A DNA stretch of 64,000 nucleotides from Pseudomonadota bacterium. Its GTDB lineage: Bacteria; Pseudomonadota; Gammaproteobacteria; Xanthomonadales; Ahniellaceae. The position numbers and the translations under genes are program-made. The stretch is from the NCBI GenBank assembly GCA_022843465.1, contig JALHNO010000004.1, positions 248,001-312,000 on the forward strand, given 5' to 3'. Each line of letters opens with the position of its first letter. Position 1 is the first letter of the stretch. Shown here piece after piece: positions 16,527-25,583 of this stretch. The notes under the pieces were generated by a model, which saw only the letters and a list, made by a program, of their open reading frames with translations, was not told the origin of the DNA and did not search any database.

Positions 16527-18686
16527 CTAACGCAGGATTCGCAGGCCATTGAACACCACGATCAGGCTGGCTCCCATATCGGCGAACACCGCCATCCACA
16601 TGCTGGCCTCGCCGAACAGGGCGAGCACCAGAAACACCAGTTTCACCCCGAGCGCGAAGCCGATGTTCTGCCACAGCAGCCGGTGGGTGCGCTGCGAGAG
16701 CACGATGGTTTCCGGGATGCGGCGCAGGTCGTCGTTCATCACCACGATATCGGCCGCCTCCAGTGCTGTGTCGGTGCCGGTACCGCCCATGGCAAAGCCG
16801 ATGTCGGCACGGGCCAGTGCCGGCGCGTCGTTGATGCCGTCGCCGGTCATCGCGGTGGGGCCGTGCGCGGACTGTAGCTCGGTGATGATGCCGAGCTTGT
16901 CTTCCGGCAGCAGGTCGCCGCGCGCATCGTCGATACCGGCCTGGGTGGCGATGGTGCGCGCCGTGAGCTTGTTGTCGCCGGTGAGCATGACCGAGCGCAC
17001 GCCGAGTCGATGCAGCTGTTCGAGCGCGGCGCGTGAGCTGTCCTTGATGGTGTCGGCGACCGCGAAGATCGCCAGCACGTCCGTGGCCGACGCCAGCAGC
17101 GTCGTGGTGCGCCCTTGGGTTTCATGCTCGGCGAGGATCGTCTCGGTCGCCGGCGAGCACACGCCTCGCTCCTCGATCAGACGGTGGTTTCCGAGCCACA
17201 GGTCCTGGCCGTCGACACGACCGCGCACACCGCGGCCGGGCAGCGCGGTGAAATCCTCGATGTCGCCAGTGGCGGGAGGCAAACCCTGGGCAATCGCCTG
17301 AGCCACCGGATGGTCGGACTGTGCGGACAGCGCGGCGGTCCAGCCCAACACCTGCGCGGTGTCACCGTTGACGACCTGGTGCGCGACCAGCCGCGGCCGG
17401 CCCTCGGTCAAGGTGCCGGTTTTGTCCAGCGCGACGACACGCAGCCTACGTGCCTGTTCGAGATAGACGCCGCCCTTGATCACGATGCCGCGCCGCGCGG
17501 CGGCGGCCAGACCGCTGACCACGGTCACGGGCGTGGCGATCACCAGGGCGCAGGGACAGGCGATCACCAGCAGCACCAGGGCGCGGTAGACGGCGTCCGT
17601 CCAGGTCCAATCGAGCAGCAGCGGGCTGGCCACGGCAACCAGCAGCGCCACGACGAACACGGCAGGCGTGTACACCGCAGCGAAGCGGTCAACGAACTGC
17701 TGCGTCGGCGCCCGCGTGGACTGAGCCTCCTCAACCGCGCGGATGATGCGCGCCAGGGTGGTGTCCTTTGCACCGGCGGTCACCTCCAGCTCGAGCATGC
17801 CGGTGAGGTTGATGGTGGCGGCGAACACCCCATCGCCGACGGCCTTGTCGACCGGGACGCTCTCGCCGGTCACCGGCGCCTGATTGATCGCGCTTTGCCC
17901 GACCCGGATCAGCCCATCGAGCGGAATCCGCTCGCCCGGCCGCACCCGGACGCGCGCGCCGACCGCCACGTCGGCCACGGGCACGGTTTGCCAGCCTCCG
18001 CCGGCCGTCTGCAGTTCGGTGCGGTCGGGCGCCATTGCCATCAGACTCTTGATGGCGTTACGGGCGCGATCGAGCGCACGCGCCTCAATCGCTTCGGCCA
18101 GGGCGTACAACACCATCACCATCGCTGCTTCCGGCCACTCGCCGATCAGGAACGCGCCGGTCACCGCCACCGACATCAGCGCATTCATGTTCAAGCGCAG
18201 GCCGAACAAGGCTGCCAGCCCCTTGCGGTAGGTGGACGCGCCGGCCAACGCAATCGCTACCAGCGAGAGGCCCATGCCCAACCCGGTGACGAGCGACGTC
18301 CCCTCGCCGAAGTAGTGCGCAGCCTCGGCGGCCAGAGCGACCAGCAGTCCGATCAGCAAGCGTGGCAAGCCCTCCGCGAAAGCATCGCGGCCTGCGGTGC
18401 TATCCGCTTCGACCAGCGGCTGCGGATCAAAGCCCGCCTTGCGGATGGCCGCAAGCGCTGCCTGCAGCGCGAGCGGATCGGCATCGAGACGCAGCACGCG
18501 GGCTGACAGATCGAATCGCAAGCCACGCACGCCTTCAAGTGCTTCGACGGCCCGCCGGATCTCGGCCTCTTCGGTCGGGCAGTCCATGTTGGCGATGCGG
18601 AATGCGACACCGCCGGTCGCCCTTGATTCCACGGTGGGCGATTGGCATGCCTGCGAGCCGCAGGCGTCGTCATGCTTGTCGGTCAT
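16527..18686 (-). CDS. Zn/Cd/Pb-type P1B-ATPase (CadA/ZntA-like)
   Basis: A 719-residue heavy-metal pump. The N-terminal Cys/His-rich leader (DDACGSQACQ) precedes an HMA domain with NMDCPTEEAEIRR, the DCPTEE form typical of ZntA/CadA relatives. PVTGESVPVDK (actuator), IACPCALVIATP (membrane metal site), DKTGTLTEG (phosphorylated Asp), SDHPVAQAI and TGDGINDAPALA (nucleotide/Mg hinge) are all present. It moves divalent soft metals from the cytoplasm to the periplasm, feeding the Czc-type RND pump encoded directly upstream. It is the last gene of the minus-strand czc-type operon, one base from the YnfA-like gene. Confidence 0.92.
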   Translation of the reverse strand: MTDKHDDACGSQACQSPTVESRATGGVAFRIANMDCPTEEAEIRRAVEALEGVRGLRFDLSARVLRLDADPLALQAALAAIRKAGFDPQPLVEADSTAGRDAFAEGLPRLLIGLLVALAAEAAHYFGEGTSLVTGLGMGLSLVAIALAGASTYRKGLAALFGLRLNMNALMSVAVTGAFLIGEWPEAAMVMVLYALAEAIEARALDRARNAIKSLMAMAPDRTELQTAGGGWQTVPVADVAVGARVRVRPGERIPLDGLIRVGQSAINQAPVTGESVPVDKAVGDGVFAATINLTGMLELEVTAGAKDTTLARIIRAVEEAQSTRAPTQQFVDRFAAVYTPAVFVVALLVAVASPLLLDWTWTDAVYRALVLLVIACPCALVIATPVTVVSGLAAAARRGIVIKGGVYLEQARRLRVVALDKTGTLTEGRPRLVAHQVVNGDTAQVLGWTAALSAQSDHPVAQAIAQGLPPATGDIEDFTALPGRGVRGRVDGQDLWLGNHRLIEERGVCSPATETILAEHETQGRTTTLLASATDVLAIFAVADTIKDSSRAALEQLHRLGVRSVMLTGDNKLTARTIATQAGIDDARGDLLPEDKLGIITELQSAHGPTAMTGDGINDAPALARADIGFAMGGTGTDTALEAADIVVMNDDLRRIPETIVLSQRTHRLLWQNIGFALGVKLVFLVLALFGEASMWMAVFADMGASLIVVFNGLRILR

Positions 18687-18687
18687 G

Positions 18688-19032
18688 TCAGTGCGGCTCC
18701 AGTCGGGGCCAGTGGTGCGCGACGATGATCAGGGCGCCGAGCAGGATCAGCCCGGTCCCCAGGTAGTCCGCCAGCACCGGGCGTATGCCGTCGACGATGC
18801 GCAGCCAGACCAGTGCGGTCAGCACGTAGATGCCGCCGTAGGCCGCATAAACTCGGCCCGACGCTACCGGGTGAAAGCTCAGCAGCCAGGCGAACAGCAG
18901 CAGGCTGCAGGCGCCGGGCAGCCAGTACCACCCCGGCTTGGCGCCACTGACCGCCTGCAGGATCAGCCAACACCCGACGATCTCGGCGACCGCGGTAAGC
19001 GCGAACAGCCCAAGCGCCCAGACCGCCGTCAT
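18688..19032 (-). CDS. YnfA-family (UPF0060) small membrane protein
   Basis: A 114-residue protein with four predicted hydrophobic helices. HPVASGRVYAAYGGIYVLTALVWL and the terminal GTGLILLGALIIVAHH stretch are characteristic of the family. YnfA relatives are related to small multidrug resistance transporters. Here the gene overlaps the P-II-like gene by four bases and abuts the P1B-ATPase gene, so it is expressed with metal efflux. Its role in metal resistance is unproven. Confidence 0.8.
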   Translation of the reverse strand: MTAVWALGLFALTAVAEIVGCWLILQAVSGAKPGWYWLPGACSLLLFAWLLSFHPVASGRVYAAYGGIYVLTALVWLRIVDGIRPVLADYLGTGLILLGALIIVAHHWPRLEPH

Positions 19033-19352
19033 TCCGTGACCCCGTCGATCGGGATCGACTCGCTGAGATCAGCCACGAAGATCCAGCCCGCCACGTGCTG
19101 CCCAGTGCGACCATGGCGTTTGAGCAAGGCGATGACCGAGGCGGATTCGGCGTCTTCACAGAACACGTCGAGCTGGATCTCCTGAGTCATGCGCTCGCCG
19201 AGTTCCACCGAGAACTCGTGTTCCCGATTGCTGGAGGCGCTCAGCAAACCGTGCGCGTGCGTGATGCTCAGTCGACGCTGACCGACGGCTTCGAGGGCAT
19301 GCACGATGTCGCTCAGGCGATGCGCGTGCAGCAATGCGGTAATGCGTTTCAT
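19029..19352 (-). CDS. P-II-like small regulatory protein
   Basis: A 107-residue protein starting MKRITALLHAHRLSDIVHALEAVG, the beta-alpha opening of the P-II fold. The FSVELGERMTQEIQLDVFCED strand and the final HVAGWIFVADLSESIPI strand resemble the ends of P-II proteins. The classical T-loop uridylylation tyrosine is not evident, so it is one of the P-II-like paralogues often encoded beside HME-RND metal pumps. ATGA overlaps the czcA stop, indicating translational coupling. It may sense a small ligand or metal and act on the pump; this is inference. The ATG at 19352 is preferred to upstream starts for this coupling. Confidence 0.75.
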   Translation of the reverse strand: MKRITALLHAHRLSDIVHALEAVGQRRLSITHAHGLLSASSNREHEFSVELGERMTQEIQLDVFCEDAESASVIALLKRHGRTGQHVAGWIFVADLSESIPIDGVTE

Positions 19353-22300
19353 GCGGCCTCCTGGGCTTTGCGTTCGGCACGGGTTTCCAGCCACTCGTAG
19401 AGCACGGGCAGCAGGATCAAGGTGAGCAAGGTCGAGCTGAGCAGGCCGCCGACCACCACGGTGGCGAGCGGGCGCTGGGTTTCGGCACCGACGCCGCTGG
19501 ACAGCAACATCGGCACCAGGCCGAGGACTGCCACGCTCGCAGTCATCAACACCGGGCGCAGGCGCAGCGCGGTGCCTTGCAGCACGGCCTCGCGGACCGA
19601 GAGGCCTTTCTCACGCTGCTCGTTGAGAAAGCTCACCAGCACGATGCCGTTGAGCATCGCCACACCGAATACCGCGATGAAGCCAATCGCCGAGGGCACC
19701 GACAGGTACTGCCCGGTGACGAACAAGGCGAGCAGGCCGCCGATAGTGGCGAACGGCACGTTGGCCAGGATCAGCGCCGCAAACTTGATCGAGTTGAACG
19801 CGGTGTAGAGCAGCACGAAGATGAAGAAGATCGTGATCGGCACGATCAGGCTCAGCTTGGCCAGGGCGCGCTGCTGGTTCTCGAAGGCGCCGCCCCATTC
19901 GATCCAGTAGCCGGGTGGCAGGTCGACCTCAGCCTTGACCGCGGCACTGGCCGCCTGCACGAAGCTGTCCACGTCGCGACCGCGCACATCCATCTGGATC
20001 ACCGCGTAGCGTTGCAGCTGTTCCCGCCGCACGAAGGAATAGCCCTCGGCGACGTTGACCTCGGCCACCTCGCCAAGCGGCACCAGGGCGCCGGAGGCCG
20101 CCCGCAGCGGAATGCGGCGCAGCGCCTCCACCGAGTCGCGGGTCACCTCGGCGAGACGCACCGCGATGTCGAAGCGTTTCACGCCGTCGAGCAGCACGCT
20201 GACCGGCTCGCCGCCCAGACCATTGCGGACGATGGTCAGCACTTCCTCGGCATTCATGCCGTGGCGCGCCAGCTCACCGCGGTCGACCTCGATGCGAATC
20301 TGTGGCTTGCCGACGTTGGCTTCCAGCGACAGGTCAGCGACCCCAGGCACCCCGGCGAGCACGGTCTTGATCTGCGCGCTGAGGCGATCGAGTTCAATCA
20401 GATCCTCGCCGTAGAGCTTGAGCGCCAGCGTGGCGCGCACGCCCGAGATCAGTTCCTCGACGCGCATCTGGATCGGCTGGGTGTAGCCGGGCACCACATT
20501 GGGTACCACTTGCTCCAGCGTCTCCTCCATGGCCTCCTCAAGATCCTTGAGACTGCGGCCGGTGGTCCAGTCTTCCTCCGGATGCAGCGCGGTGTAGATT
20601 TCCATGTAGTTCACGTCGGCGGTTTCGCCTTTCTCGGCCCGGCCGATCATCGCCAGCGTGGTCTCCACTTCGGGAAACTTCTTGAACGCCTCGGCGATGG
20701 TCTTGCTCGTGCGGATCGACTCGTCGAGCGAAGTCGAGGGAATGCCGGTCACGCGCCACATGATCGAGCCTTCCTGCAGCTGCGGCATGAACTCTTTGCC
20801 GAGCAGCGGGAACAGCGCCAGGCTGAGCACCAGGGCGGCCGCGGCGCTGCCAACCACAATGCGCTTGTGCGCCAGCGCCGCGTTCAGCAACGGCCGGTAG
20901 CGTGCCTTGATGAACGCCATCATGCGGGTGTCCTTTTCCTCGCCGGGCTTCAGAATCATCGCCGCCAGCACCGGAATCAGGGTCAGGCTGAGGATCAGCG
21001 AGCCGGCCATCGCGAACGCGATGTTGAAGGCCATCGGTTTGAACAGCTTGCCTTCCAGACCTTCGAGCGAGAACAGCGGCAGGAACACCACGATGATGAT
21101 CATGATCGCGAAAGAAATCGGATTGGCGACTTCGTGCGCTGCGGCGAGCACAGCGGCGGTGCGGTCGACCTTTTCGCCGTGGGCGCGCCGCTCGGCCATG
21201 ATGCGATAGGCGTTCTCCACCATGACCACGGCCCCGTCGACCATCATGCCGATGCCGATGGCCAGGCCTGCGAGCGACATCAGATTGGCCGACAGCCCGA
21301 ACTGACCCATGCCGATGAAGGCGATCAGCATCGCCAGCGGCAAGGTGACGATCACCACCAGGGCCGAGCGCAGTTCACCGAGAAACAGGAACAGGACAAG
21401 AGCGACCAGCAGCGAACCCTCGATCAGCGCGCGGGTTGCGGTGCCCACGGCCTTGTTCACGAGGTCGGTGCGCTCGTAGATCGGCTTGATCACCATGCCC
21501 TCCGGCAAGGCGTTTTCCACCGCCGCGAGCTTGGTCTTCACCGCCTCGACCACGTCCTTGGCGTTCTCGCCGATGCGCGCCAGGGCCATGCCGAGCACGA
21601 CTTCCTCGCCATCGCGGGTGACTGCGCCAAAGCGCGGCGCGGGGGCCTGGCGAACTTCGGCGACATCGCGGATATAAACCGGCACGCCGTCTTCGGCCTT
21701 GAGCACGATGCCGCCGATGTCCTCGCCGGTCTTCAGCAGACCCAGGCCGCGCACCAGGTACTGCTCGCGACCGACATCCAGCACATTGCCGCCGACCTGG
21801 CCGTTGTTGGCGGCGATCGCATCGATCACGTCGCTGAAGCCGAGATCCCGTGCATAGAGCCGTTGCGGGTCGATATGCACTTGAAACTCGCGCTCGCCGC
21901 CGCCCCAGGAAGTGATGTCGTCCACCCCGGGCGCGGTGCGCAGGATCAGCCGCAAGGTCCAGTCCTGCCAAGTACGCAGGTCCATGGCGGTGATCTGTTC
22001 GGCCGACACTCCGGGCGCGCGCTCGACCGTGTACCAGAACACCTGGCCCAGGCCCGAGGCATTCGGCCCCATGCTGGGCTTGCCGTAGCCCTCGGGCAGA
22101 CGATCACCGACTTCCTGCAGGCGCTCATTGACCAGCTGGCGGGCGAAGTAGATGTCCATGTCGTCTTCGAAGTAGACGGCGACATAGGACAGCCCGAACA
22201 GGCTGACCGAGCGGATCTCCTGCACCTTGGGCAGGCCGGCCATCGCCGACTCCACCGGAAAGGTGAGCAGCTGCTCGACGTCCTCGGCAGCGAGACCCGG

Positions 22301-22459
22301 CGACTCGGTGTAGACGTTGACCTGCACCGGCGTGACATCGGGAAAGGCATCGATCGGTACATCGCGCACCGCACGCGCACCGAGGAAGGCCACCACGCCG
22401 AACGCGATCAGCACCAGGAATTTGTAGCGCATTGACAGCTCGACCAGGCGGTTCAGCAT
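19349..22459 (-). CDS. czcA: HME-RND metal efflux pump, inner-membrane subunit (CzcA-like)
   Basis: A 1036-residue protein with the RND layout: an N-terminal helix, a large periplasmic loop, helices 2-7, a second loop and helices 8-12. The start MLNRLVELSMRYKFLVL and DVPIDAFPDVTPVQVNV are the heavy-metal-exporter signatures. The helix-4 motif reads AIGIGMMVDGAVVMVEN, a DGA-type motif of divalent-metal HME pumps but without the DFG of classical CzcA, so the precise substrate (Zn, Co, Cd or Ni) is uncertain. It uses the proton gradient to drive metal out through CzcB and CzcC, encoded immediately upstream. Confidence 0.9.
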   Translation of the reverse strand: MLNRLVELSMRYKFLVLIAFGVVAFLGARAVRDVPIDAFPDVTPVQVNVYTESPGLAAEDVEQLLTFPVESAMAGLPKVQEIRSVSLFGLSYVAVYFEDDMDIYFARQLVNERLQEVGDRLPEGYGKPSMGPNASGLGQVFWYTVERAPGVSAEQITAMDLRTWQDWTLRLILRTAPGVDDITSWGGGEREFQVHIDPQRLYARDLGFSDVIDAIAANNGQVGGNVLDVGREQYLVRGLGLLKTGEDIGGIVLKAEDGVPVYIRDVAEVRQAPAPRFGAVTRDGEEVVLGMALARIGENAKDVVEAVKTKLAAVENALPEGMVIKPIYERTDLVNKAVGTATRALIEGSLLVALVLFLFLGELRSALVVIVTLPLAMLIAFIGMGQFGLSANLMSLAGLAIGIGMMVDGAVVMVENAYRIMAERRAHGEKVDRTAAVLAAAHEVANPISFAIMIIIVVFLPLFSLEGLEGKLFKPMAFNIAFAMAGSLILSLTLIPVLAAMILKPGEEKDTRMMAFIKARYRPLLNAALAHKRIVVGSAAAALVLSLALFPLLGKEFMPQLQEGSIMWRVTGIPSTSLDESIRTSKTIAEAFKKFPEVETTLAMIGRAEKGETADVNYMEIYTALHPEEDWTTGRSLKDLEEAMEETLEQVVPNVVPGYTQPIQMRVEELISGVRATLALKLYGEDLIELDRLSAQIKTVLAGVPGVADLSLEANVGKPQIRIEVDRGELARHGMNAEEVLTIVRNGLGGEPVSVLLDGVKRFDIAVRLAEVTRDSVEALRRIPLRAASGALVPLGEVAEVNVAEGYSFVRREQLQRYAVIQMDVRGRDVDSFVQAASAAVKAEVDLPPGYWIEWGGAFENQQRALAKLSLIVPITIFFIFVLLYTAFNSIKFAALILANVPFATIGGLLALFVTGQYLSVPSAIGFIAVFGVAMLNGIVLVSFLNEQREKGLSVREAVLQGTALRLRPVLMTASVAVLGLVPMLLSSGVGAETQRPLATVVVGGLLSSTLLTLILLPVLYEWLETRAERKAQEAA

Positions 22460-22489
22460 GGGGTATCTCCGCGGCGGGCGGACGTCAGG

Positions 22490-23680
22490 TCAATCCGCAT
22501 CACCTTCTCCCAGCTGTGACTTCAATTGCTGCGCCTTGAGCACATAGGCGCCCTCGACCACGACCCGTTCGCCTTCGCTGAGGCCTTCGAGGATCACCGT
22601 GTGATCGCCGATCACTGCACCGGTGCGCACCGGCACCGCGGTCAGGCGGTCCTCGTCGTCCTGACGAAACGCCACGGTGTCGCCTTCGAGCTGGACCAGG
22701 GCCGCCGTCGGCAGCGCCAAGGTTGCCGGGCCGGCGTCGCCCGCCTGCAGATAGACCTCAACGAAATCACCGCCGTGCAGGCGGTCCGCCTCGTTGGGCA
22801 CTTCGAGGCGCACCTTGGCATTGCGGGTGGCTTCCGAGGTGTGGTGGGCGCGCTGGACCACGGTGCCGGTCAGGCGCACCTCACCCAGCACCACGTCGGC
22901 GGGGGTCCCGACGGCGATGCGGTGGGCTTGCTCGGCGGGCAACGTGGCGTCGACCCACACCACCGACTCATCCACCAGACGGAACAAGGCGTGACCGGGT
23001 TCGATGCGCTCGCCGATCACGAAGTTGTCCTGGGTGAGGCGTCCGGCATGCGGCGCGGTAAGGGTGAATGCCCCATCCGCGGAAGCACGCTGCTGAGCCG
23101 ACAATCCGTAGGCCTTGGCGGTGGCCCGCGCCTGTTCGACGGCGATTTGCGCCTCGCTGTATCGGCGACCGGAGACGGCCTCGCGTCCGAGCGCCTCAAC
23201 CCGCGTCCACTCCTGCTCGGCAAGCCGCAGGCCCGCCTGGGCGTTGGCCACCTCGACGCTGGACAGCGTCACCAGCGGCGCGCCGGCGGCGACCTCATCA
23301 CCGAGCTTGGCGTGGCGCTTGACCACGAGGGCCTCGACTCGCGGCGTGATCAGGGTGGTGCCGTAAGCGTTGTCCACCACCTCGCCCGGGGCGCGCAGCG
23401 ATTCGCTCATCGATTGGCGCTGCAGGGCTTCGATGCGGATACCGGCGTCGGCCAGTTTGGCGGCATCCCAACGCGGCGCTTCGGTCTCCTCTTCGCCATG
23501 TTCGTCGCCGTGCTCGTCACCGCCATGCTCGTCGTCATCGGCATGTTCGTCAGCGTGCACTTCGGGTTTGGCCGCGGCGTTGGCGGCGGCGTTTTCTGGG
23601 GCACCAAGCTCGTCGGAGCAGGCGCTGAGGAGCAACAGGGCTGCCAGCCCCAGTGCGGAGAATCGGGCGGTCGGAGTCAT
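22490..23680 (-). CDS. czcB: Periplasmic adaptor of the Czc-type pump (CzcB-like lipoprotein)
   Basis: A 396-residue membrane-fusion protein. The signal ends in LLLSAC (lipobox), followed by an extended His/Asp/Glu-rich stretch (about residues 40-68, HADEHADDDEHGGDEHGDEH) that could bind divalent metal in the periplasm. The lipoyl-like/hairpin pattern (LVVKRHAKLGDEVAAGAPLVTLSS, then ANAQAGLRLAEQEW, then TLTAPHAGRLTQDNFVIGERIEPG) is typical of adaptors. It joins CzcA to the outer-membrane channel. Start and stop overlap or abut czcC and czcA, so the three are one operon. Confidence 0.88.
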   Translation of the reverse strand: MTPTARFSALGLAALLLLSACSDELGAPENAAANAAAKPEVHADEHADDDEHGGDEHGDEHGEEETEAPRWDAAKLADAGIRIEALQRQSMSESLRAPGEVVDNAYGTTLITPRVEALVVKRHAKLGDEVAAGAPLVTLSSVEVANAQAGLRLAEQEWTRVEALGREAVSGRRYSEAQIAVEQARATAKAYGLSAQQRASADGAFTLTAPHAGRLTQDNFVIGERIEPGHALFRLVDESVVWVDATLPAEQAHRIAVGTPADVVLGEVRLTGTVVQRAHHTSEATRNAKVRLEVPNEADRLHGGDFVEVYLQAGDAGPATLALPTAALVQLEGDTVAFRQDDEDRLTAVPVRTGAVIGDHTVILEGLSEGERVVVEGAYVLKAQQLKSQLGEGDAD

Positions 23681-24954
23681 GGCGTGGTCTTCTCAAAAGG
23701 GCGATCAAAACCGACCCAGGCATCGAGCCGGCCGGTCGCATACAGAGCTTCGACAGTGGCCCGCGAGGCCTGCGACTGCAGGTCGGAGCCGGCAAAGGCG
23801 GTATCGAGGGATTGATTGAGCTGGGTCAGGAAATCGGCGGTACTGAGTTCGCCGGCACGCCACAGACGTTCCAGCAGGTCGGCGCGCTCGGTGAGCTGAG
23901 GGCCTGGGCCTTTCGACCAGCGCGACCAGGCCTGCTGCAGCGCCTCTGAGGTGCGCAGGCTGCGTTCCGCCCGGGCGCGCAACTCCAGTTCGACGCGCTT
24001 CTGCTCGGCCCGCGCGGCCTCGGCGTCGGCCTGGGCCGCCACCAGTTCGGCGCGGTACGGATTGCGAAACTGCAGCGGCACGCTGATCGCCACACCGAGC
24101 ACGTTGTCCGAGGCGGAACCCACGTCGAGGCGACCCGCGTTCAGGCTGATCGTCGGGTCCGCCCGGCGCTCGCGCTCGGCGAGACGCACGCGGCCCTCAA
24201 CCGAGGTGGCGCTGGCGAGCGCCACGCGGCCTTCCGGGGTGGCGAATGGATCGAAGCGATCGGTGAGCTGCCCAACGGCTGGCGCAGGGCAATTCCCGTC
24301 GACAGGCGCGGCACCAGGATCTCCACCGACCGCCCGAAAGGCCTCTTCGGCGGCGGCCAGATCACCCAGCAGCGTGGCCTGTTCGGCGTCGGCCTGGTTG
24401 CGCGCCAGCAGCGCCAGGTCGCGCTCCAGCGGCGCGATATCGCCGGCCTGCAGCTGCCGCTCGGCCAGGTCGGCGAAACGCTGCATCAATGCCAGCCGCT
24501 GCTCGCCCAGCGCGACACGGGCCAAGGCAGCACGCCGCCCCACGGCCGCCAGCAACCACTGCTGAGCGAAGCCACTACGCCGCAGCGCGGCCTCGGCCTC
24601 GGCCAGGCTCAGATCGGCAGCGCCTACGGTCTCGCGCGCGGCACGCTTGCCGGACAGGTCCAGCGTCAGCGACAGGCCGGCGGTCGTGGTGCGCTCATCG
24701 CCGTCCCGGTCGTAGGCCAGTTCGAGCTCCGGGTTGTACAGAGGCTTCGAGGCCGCTTGGGCCCGCGCCCTGGCCGCGGCGAGCGTGGATTCGGTGGCCG
24801 CAAAGGCCGGGTGCGCCGACCACGCGCCGCGCACGGCACAAGGCAATTCGGCAGGCAGGGTGGACTCAGCGCGCGCCGTTCCGACCGCCAATGCGGTGGA
24901 CAGCAACGCGCCGCAGGCGAGCGCAGAGGCTCGCGTTGCAACAGCAAATGACAT
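23677..24954 (-). CDS. czcC: Outer-membrane channel of the Czc-type pump (CzcC-like, TolC family)
   Basis: A 425-residue protein with an N-terminal signal (ALACGALLSTALAVGTARA). Two helical repeats with long Ala/Leu/Glu-rich coiled-coil segments fit an outer-membrane efflux channel. ALYNPELELAYDRDG-like text (SKPLYNPELELAYD) is the usual OEP first-strand region. The stop overlaps the czcB start by four bases. A 10-bp stem hairpin lies 28 bases before its start, separating it from the CzcI-like gene. Confidence 0.85.
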   Translation of the reverse strand: MSFAVATRASALACGALLSTALAVGTARAESTLPAELPCAVRGAWSAHPAFAATESTLAAARARAQAASKPLYNPELELAYDRDGDERTTTAGLSLTLDLSGKRAARETVGAADLSLAEAEAALRRSGFAQQWLLAAVGRRAALARVALGEQRLALMQRFADLAERQLQAGDIAPLERDLALLARNQADAEQATLLGDLAAAEEAFRAVGGDPGAAPVDGNCPAPAVGQLTDRFDPFATPEGRVALASATSVEGRVRLAERERRADPTISLNAGRLDVGSASDNVLGVAISVPLQFRNPYRAELVAAQADAEAARAEQKRVELELRARAERSLRTSEALQQAWSRWSKGPGPQLTERADLLERLWRAGELSTADFLTQLNQSLDTAFAGSDLQSQASRATVEALYATGRLDAWVGFDRPFEKTTP

Positions 24955-24981
24955 GGACTGATCCTTGGACGAACGGCAATG

Positions 24982-25004
24982 CTCATCGCGCCTGGCGCGA
25001 TGAG
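24982..25004. terminator. Hairpin between CzcI-like gene and czcC
   Basis: CTCATCGCGC (24982-24991) pairs perfectly with GCGCGATGAG (24995-25004) around a 3-base loop. It follows the CzcI-like stop by 16 bases. There is no T-tract, so it may only attenuate or protect the transcript, giving different levels of the first gene and the pump genes. Confidence 0.5.
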
Positions 25005-25020
25005 TACGGTCGGCGTGGGA

Positions 25021-25404
25021 TCAGGCGATCGGGGGTCTCAGCTCACGTGCTGGAGGCACGTCACTGTGCCTGTGGTTCCACCGTGGAGCCATAACGCCAG
25101 GCTCGGTCACGGCCATCGGCTCAGGCGGGGTAGGCAACGCGGCGGGGAAATGGCAGCCGCAGTGCAGGCAGTGGCCGGACAGATTCGGCTCCGGGGAATC
25201 AGGCGCCGAATCCGAAGACGCATCAAGCGTGCTGACCACGGCATGCCCGTCGGCCTGTCCAGACAGGAGTTCGGCGAGATCACTGGGCTCACACGCCGCC
25301 ACCATGCCCAGCCGCAGCACGAATACCGCCAAGGCGAACGCCGCCAAACGCACCGAACGGCGCAACGTGGCAAGGCTGAAATAGGGCGATTGGCGGCGGA
25401 TCAT
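25021..25404 (-). CDS. Small Cys/His-containing exported protein, CzcI-like
   Basis: A 127-residue protein with a hydrophobic N-terminal segment (AAFALAVFVLRLGMVAA) likely to direct export. A GHCLHCGCHFP cluster at about residues 77-87 can bind metal. Small proteins of this kind precede czcCBA operons as CzcI-type regulators of metal response. It heads the minus-strand operon ending with the P1B-ATPase. Similarity is by position and composition, so the name is tentative. Confidence 0.55.
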   Translation of the reverse strand: MIRRQSPYFSLATLRRSVRLAAFALAVFVLRLGMVAACEPSDLAELLSGQADGHAVVSTLDASSDSAPDSPEPNLSGHCLHCGCHFPAALPTPPEPMAVTEPGVMAPRWNHRHSDVPPARELRPPIA

Positions 25405-25410
25405 CGGCGC

Positions 25411-25430
25411 GTAGGCTATCCGAAGCCTAC
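25411..25430. promoter_or_regulatory. Palindrome upstream of the CzcI-like gene
   Basis: GTAGGCT and AGCCTAC flank a 6-base centre. The site lies 7-26 bases upstream of the CzcI-like ATG, within the divergent region facing copL. Position and symmetry suggest an operator for a dimeric regulator; which one is unknown. Confidence 0.4.
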
Positions 25431-25583
25431 GGGGCTACACAATTTCAATATGGCATCGACGATCGCGACACCCGAACAGGATAGTACTGGCGGGCCGCGC
25501 CGGATCGAACCGGTTCAATGGCCGCCACTGAATTTATCCATCATGTTGAAACTTTCCCCGGTCCGGCGCAGTCTGTTGAGGCC

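Noticed and set aside
17115-18506. 463-codon open frame on the plus strand
   Set aside because: Antisense to the P1B-ATPase gene with all its motifs on the other strand.
19577-22435. Very long open frame (952 codons) on the plus strand
   Set aside because: It is antisense to czcA, starts without a ribosome site and encodes a His/Gln/Asp-rich chance sequence typical of high-GC antisense frames.
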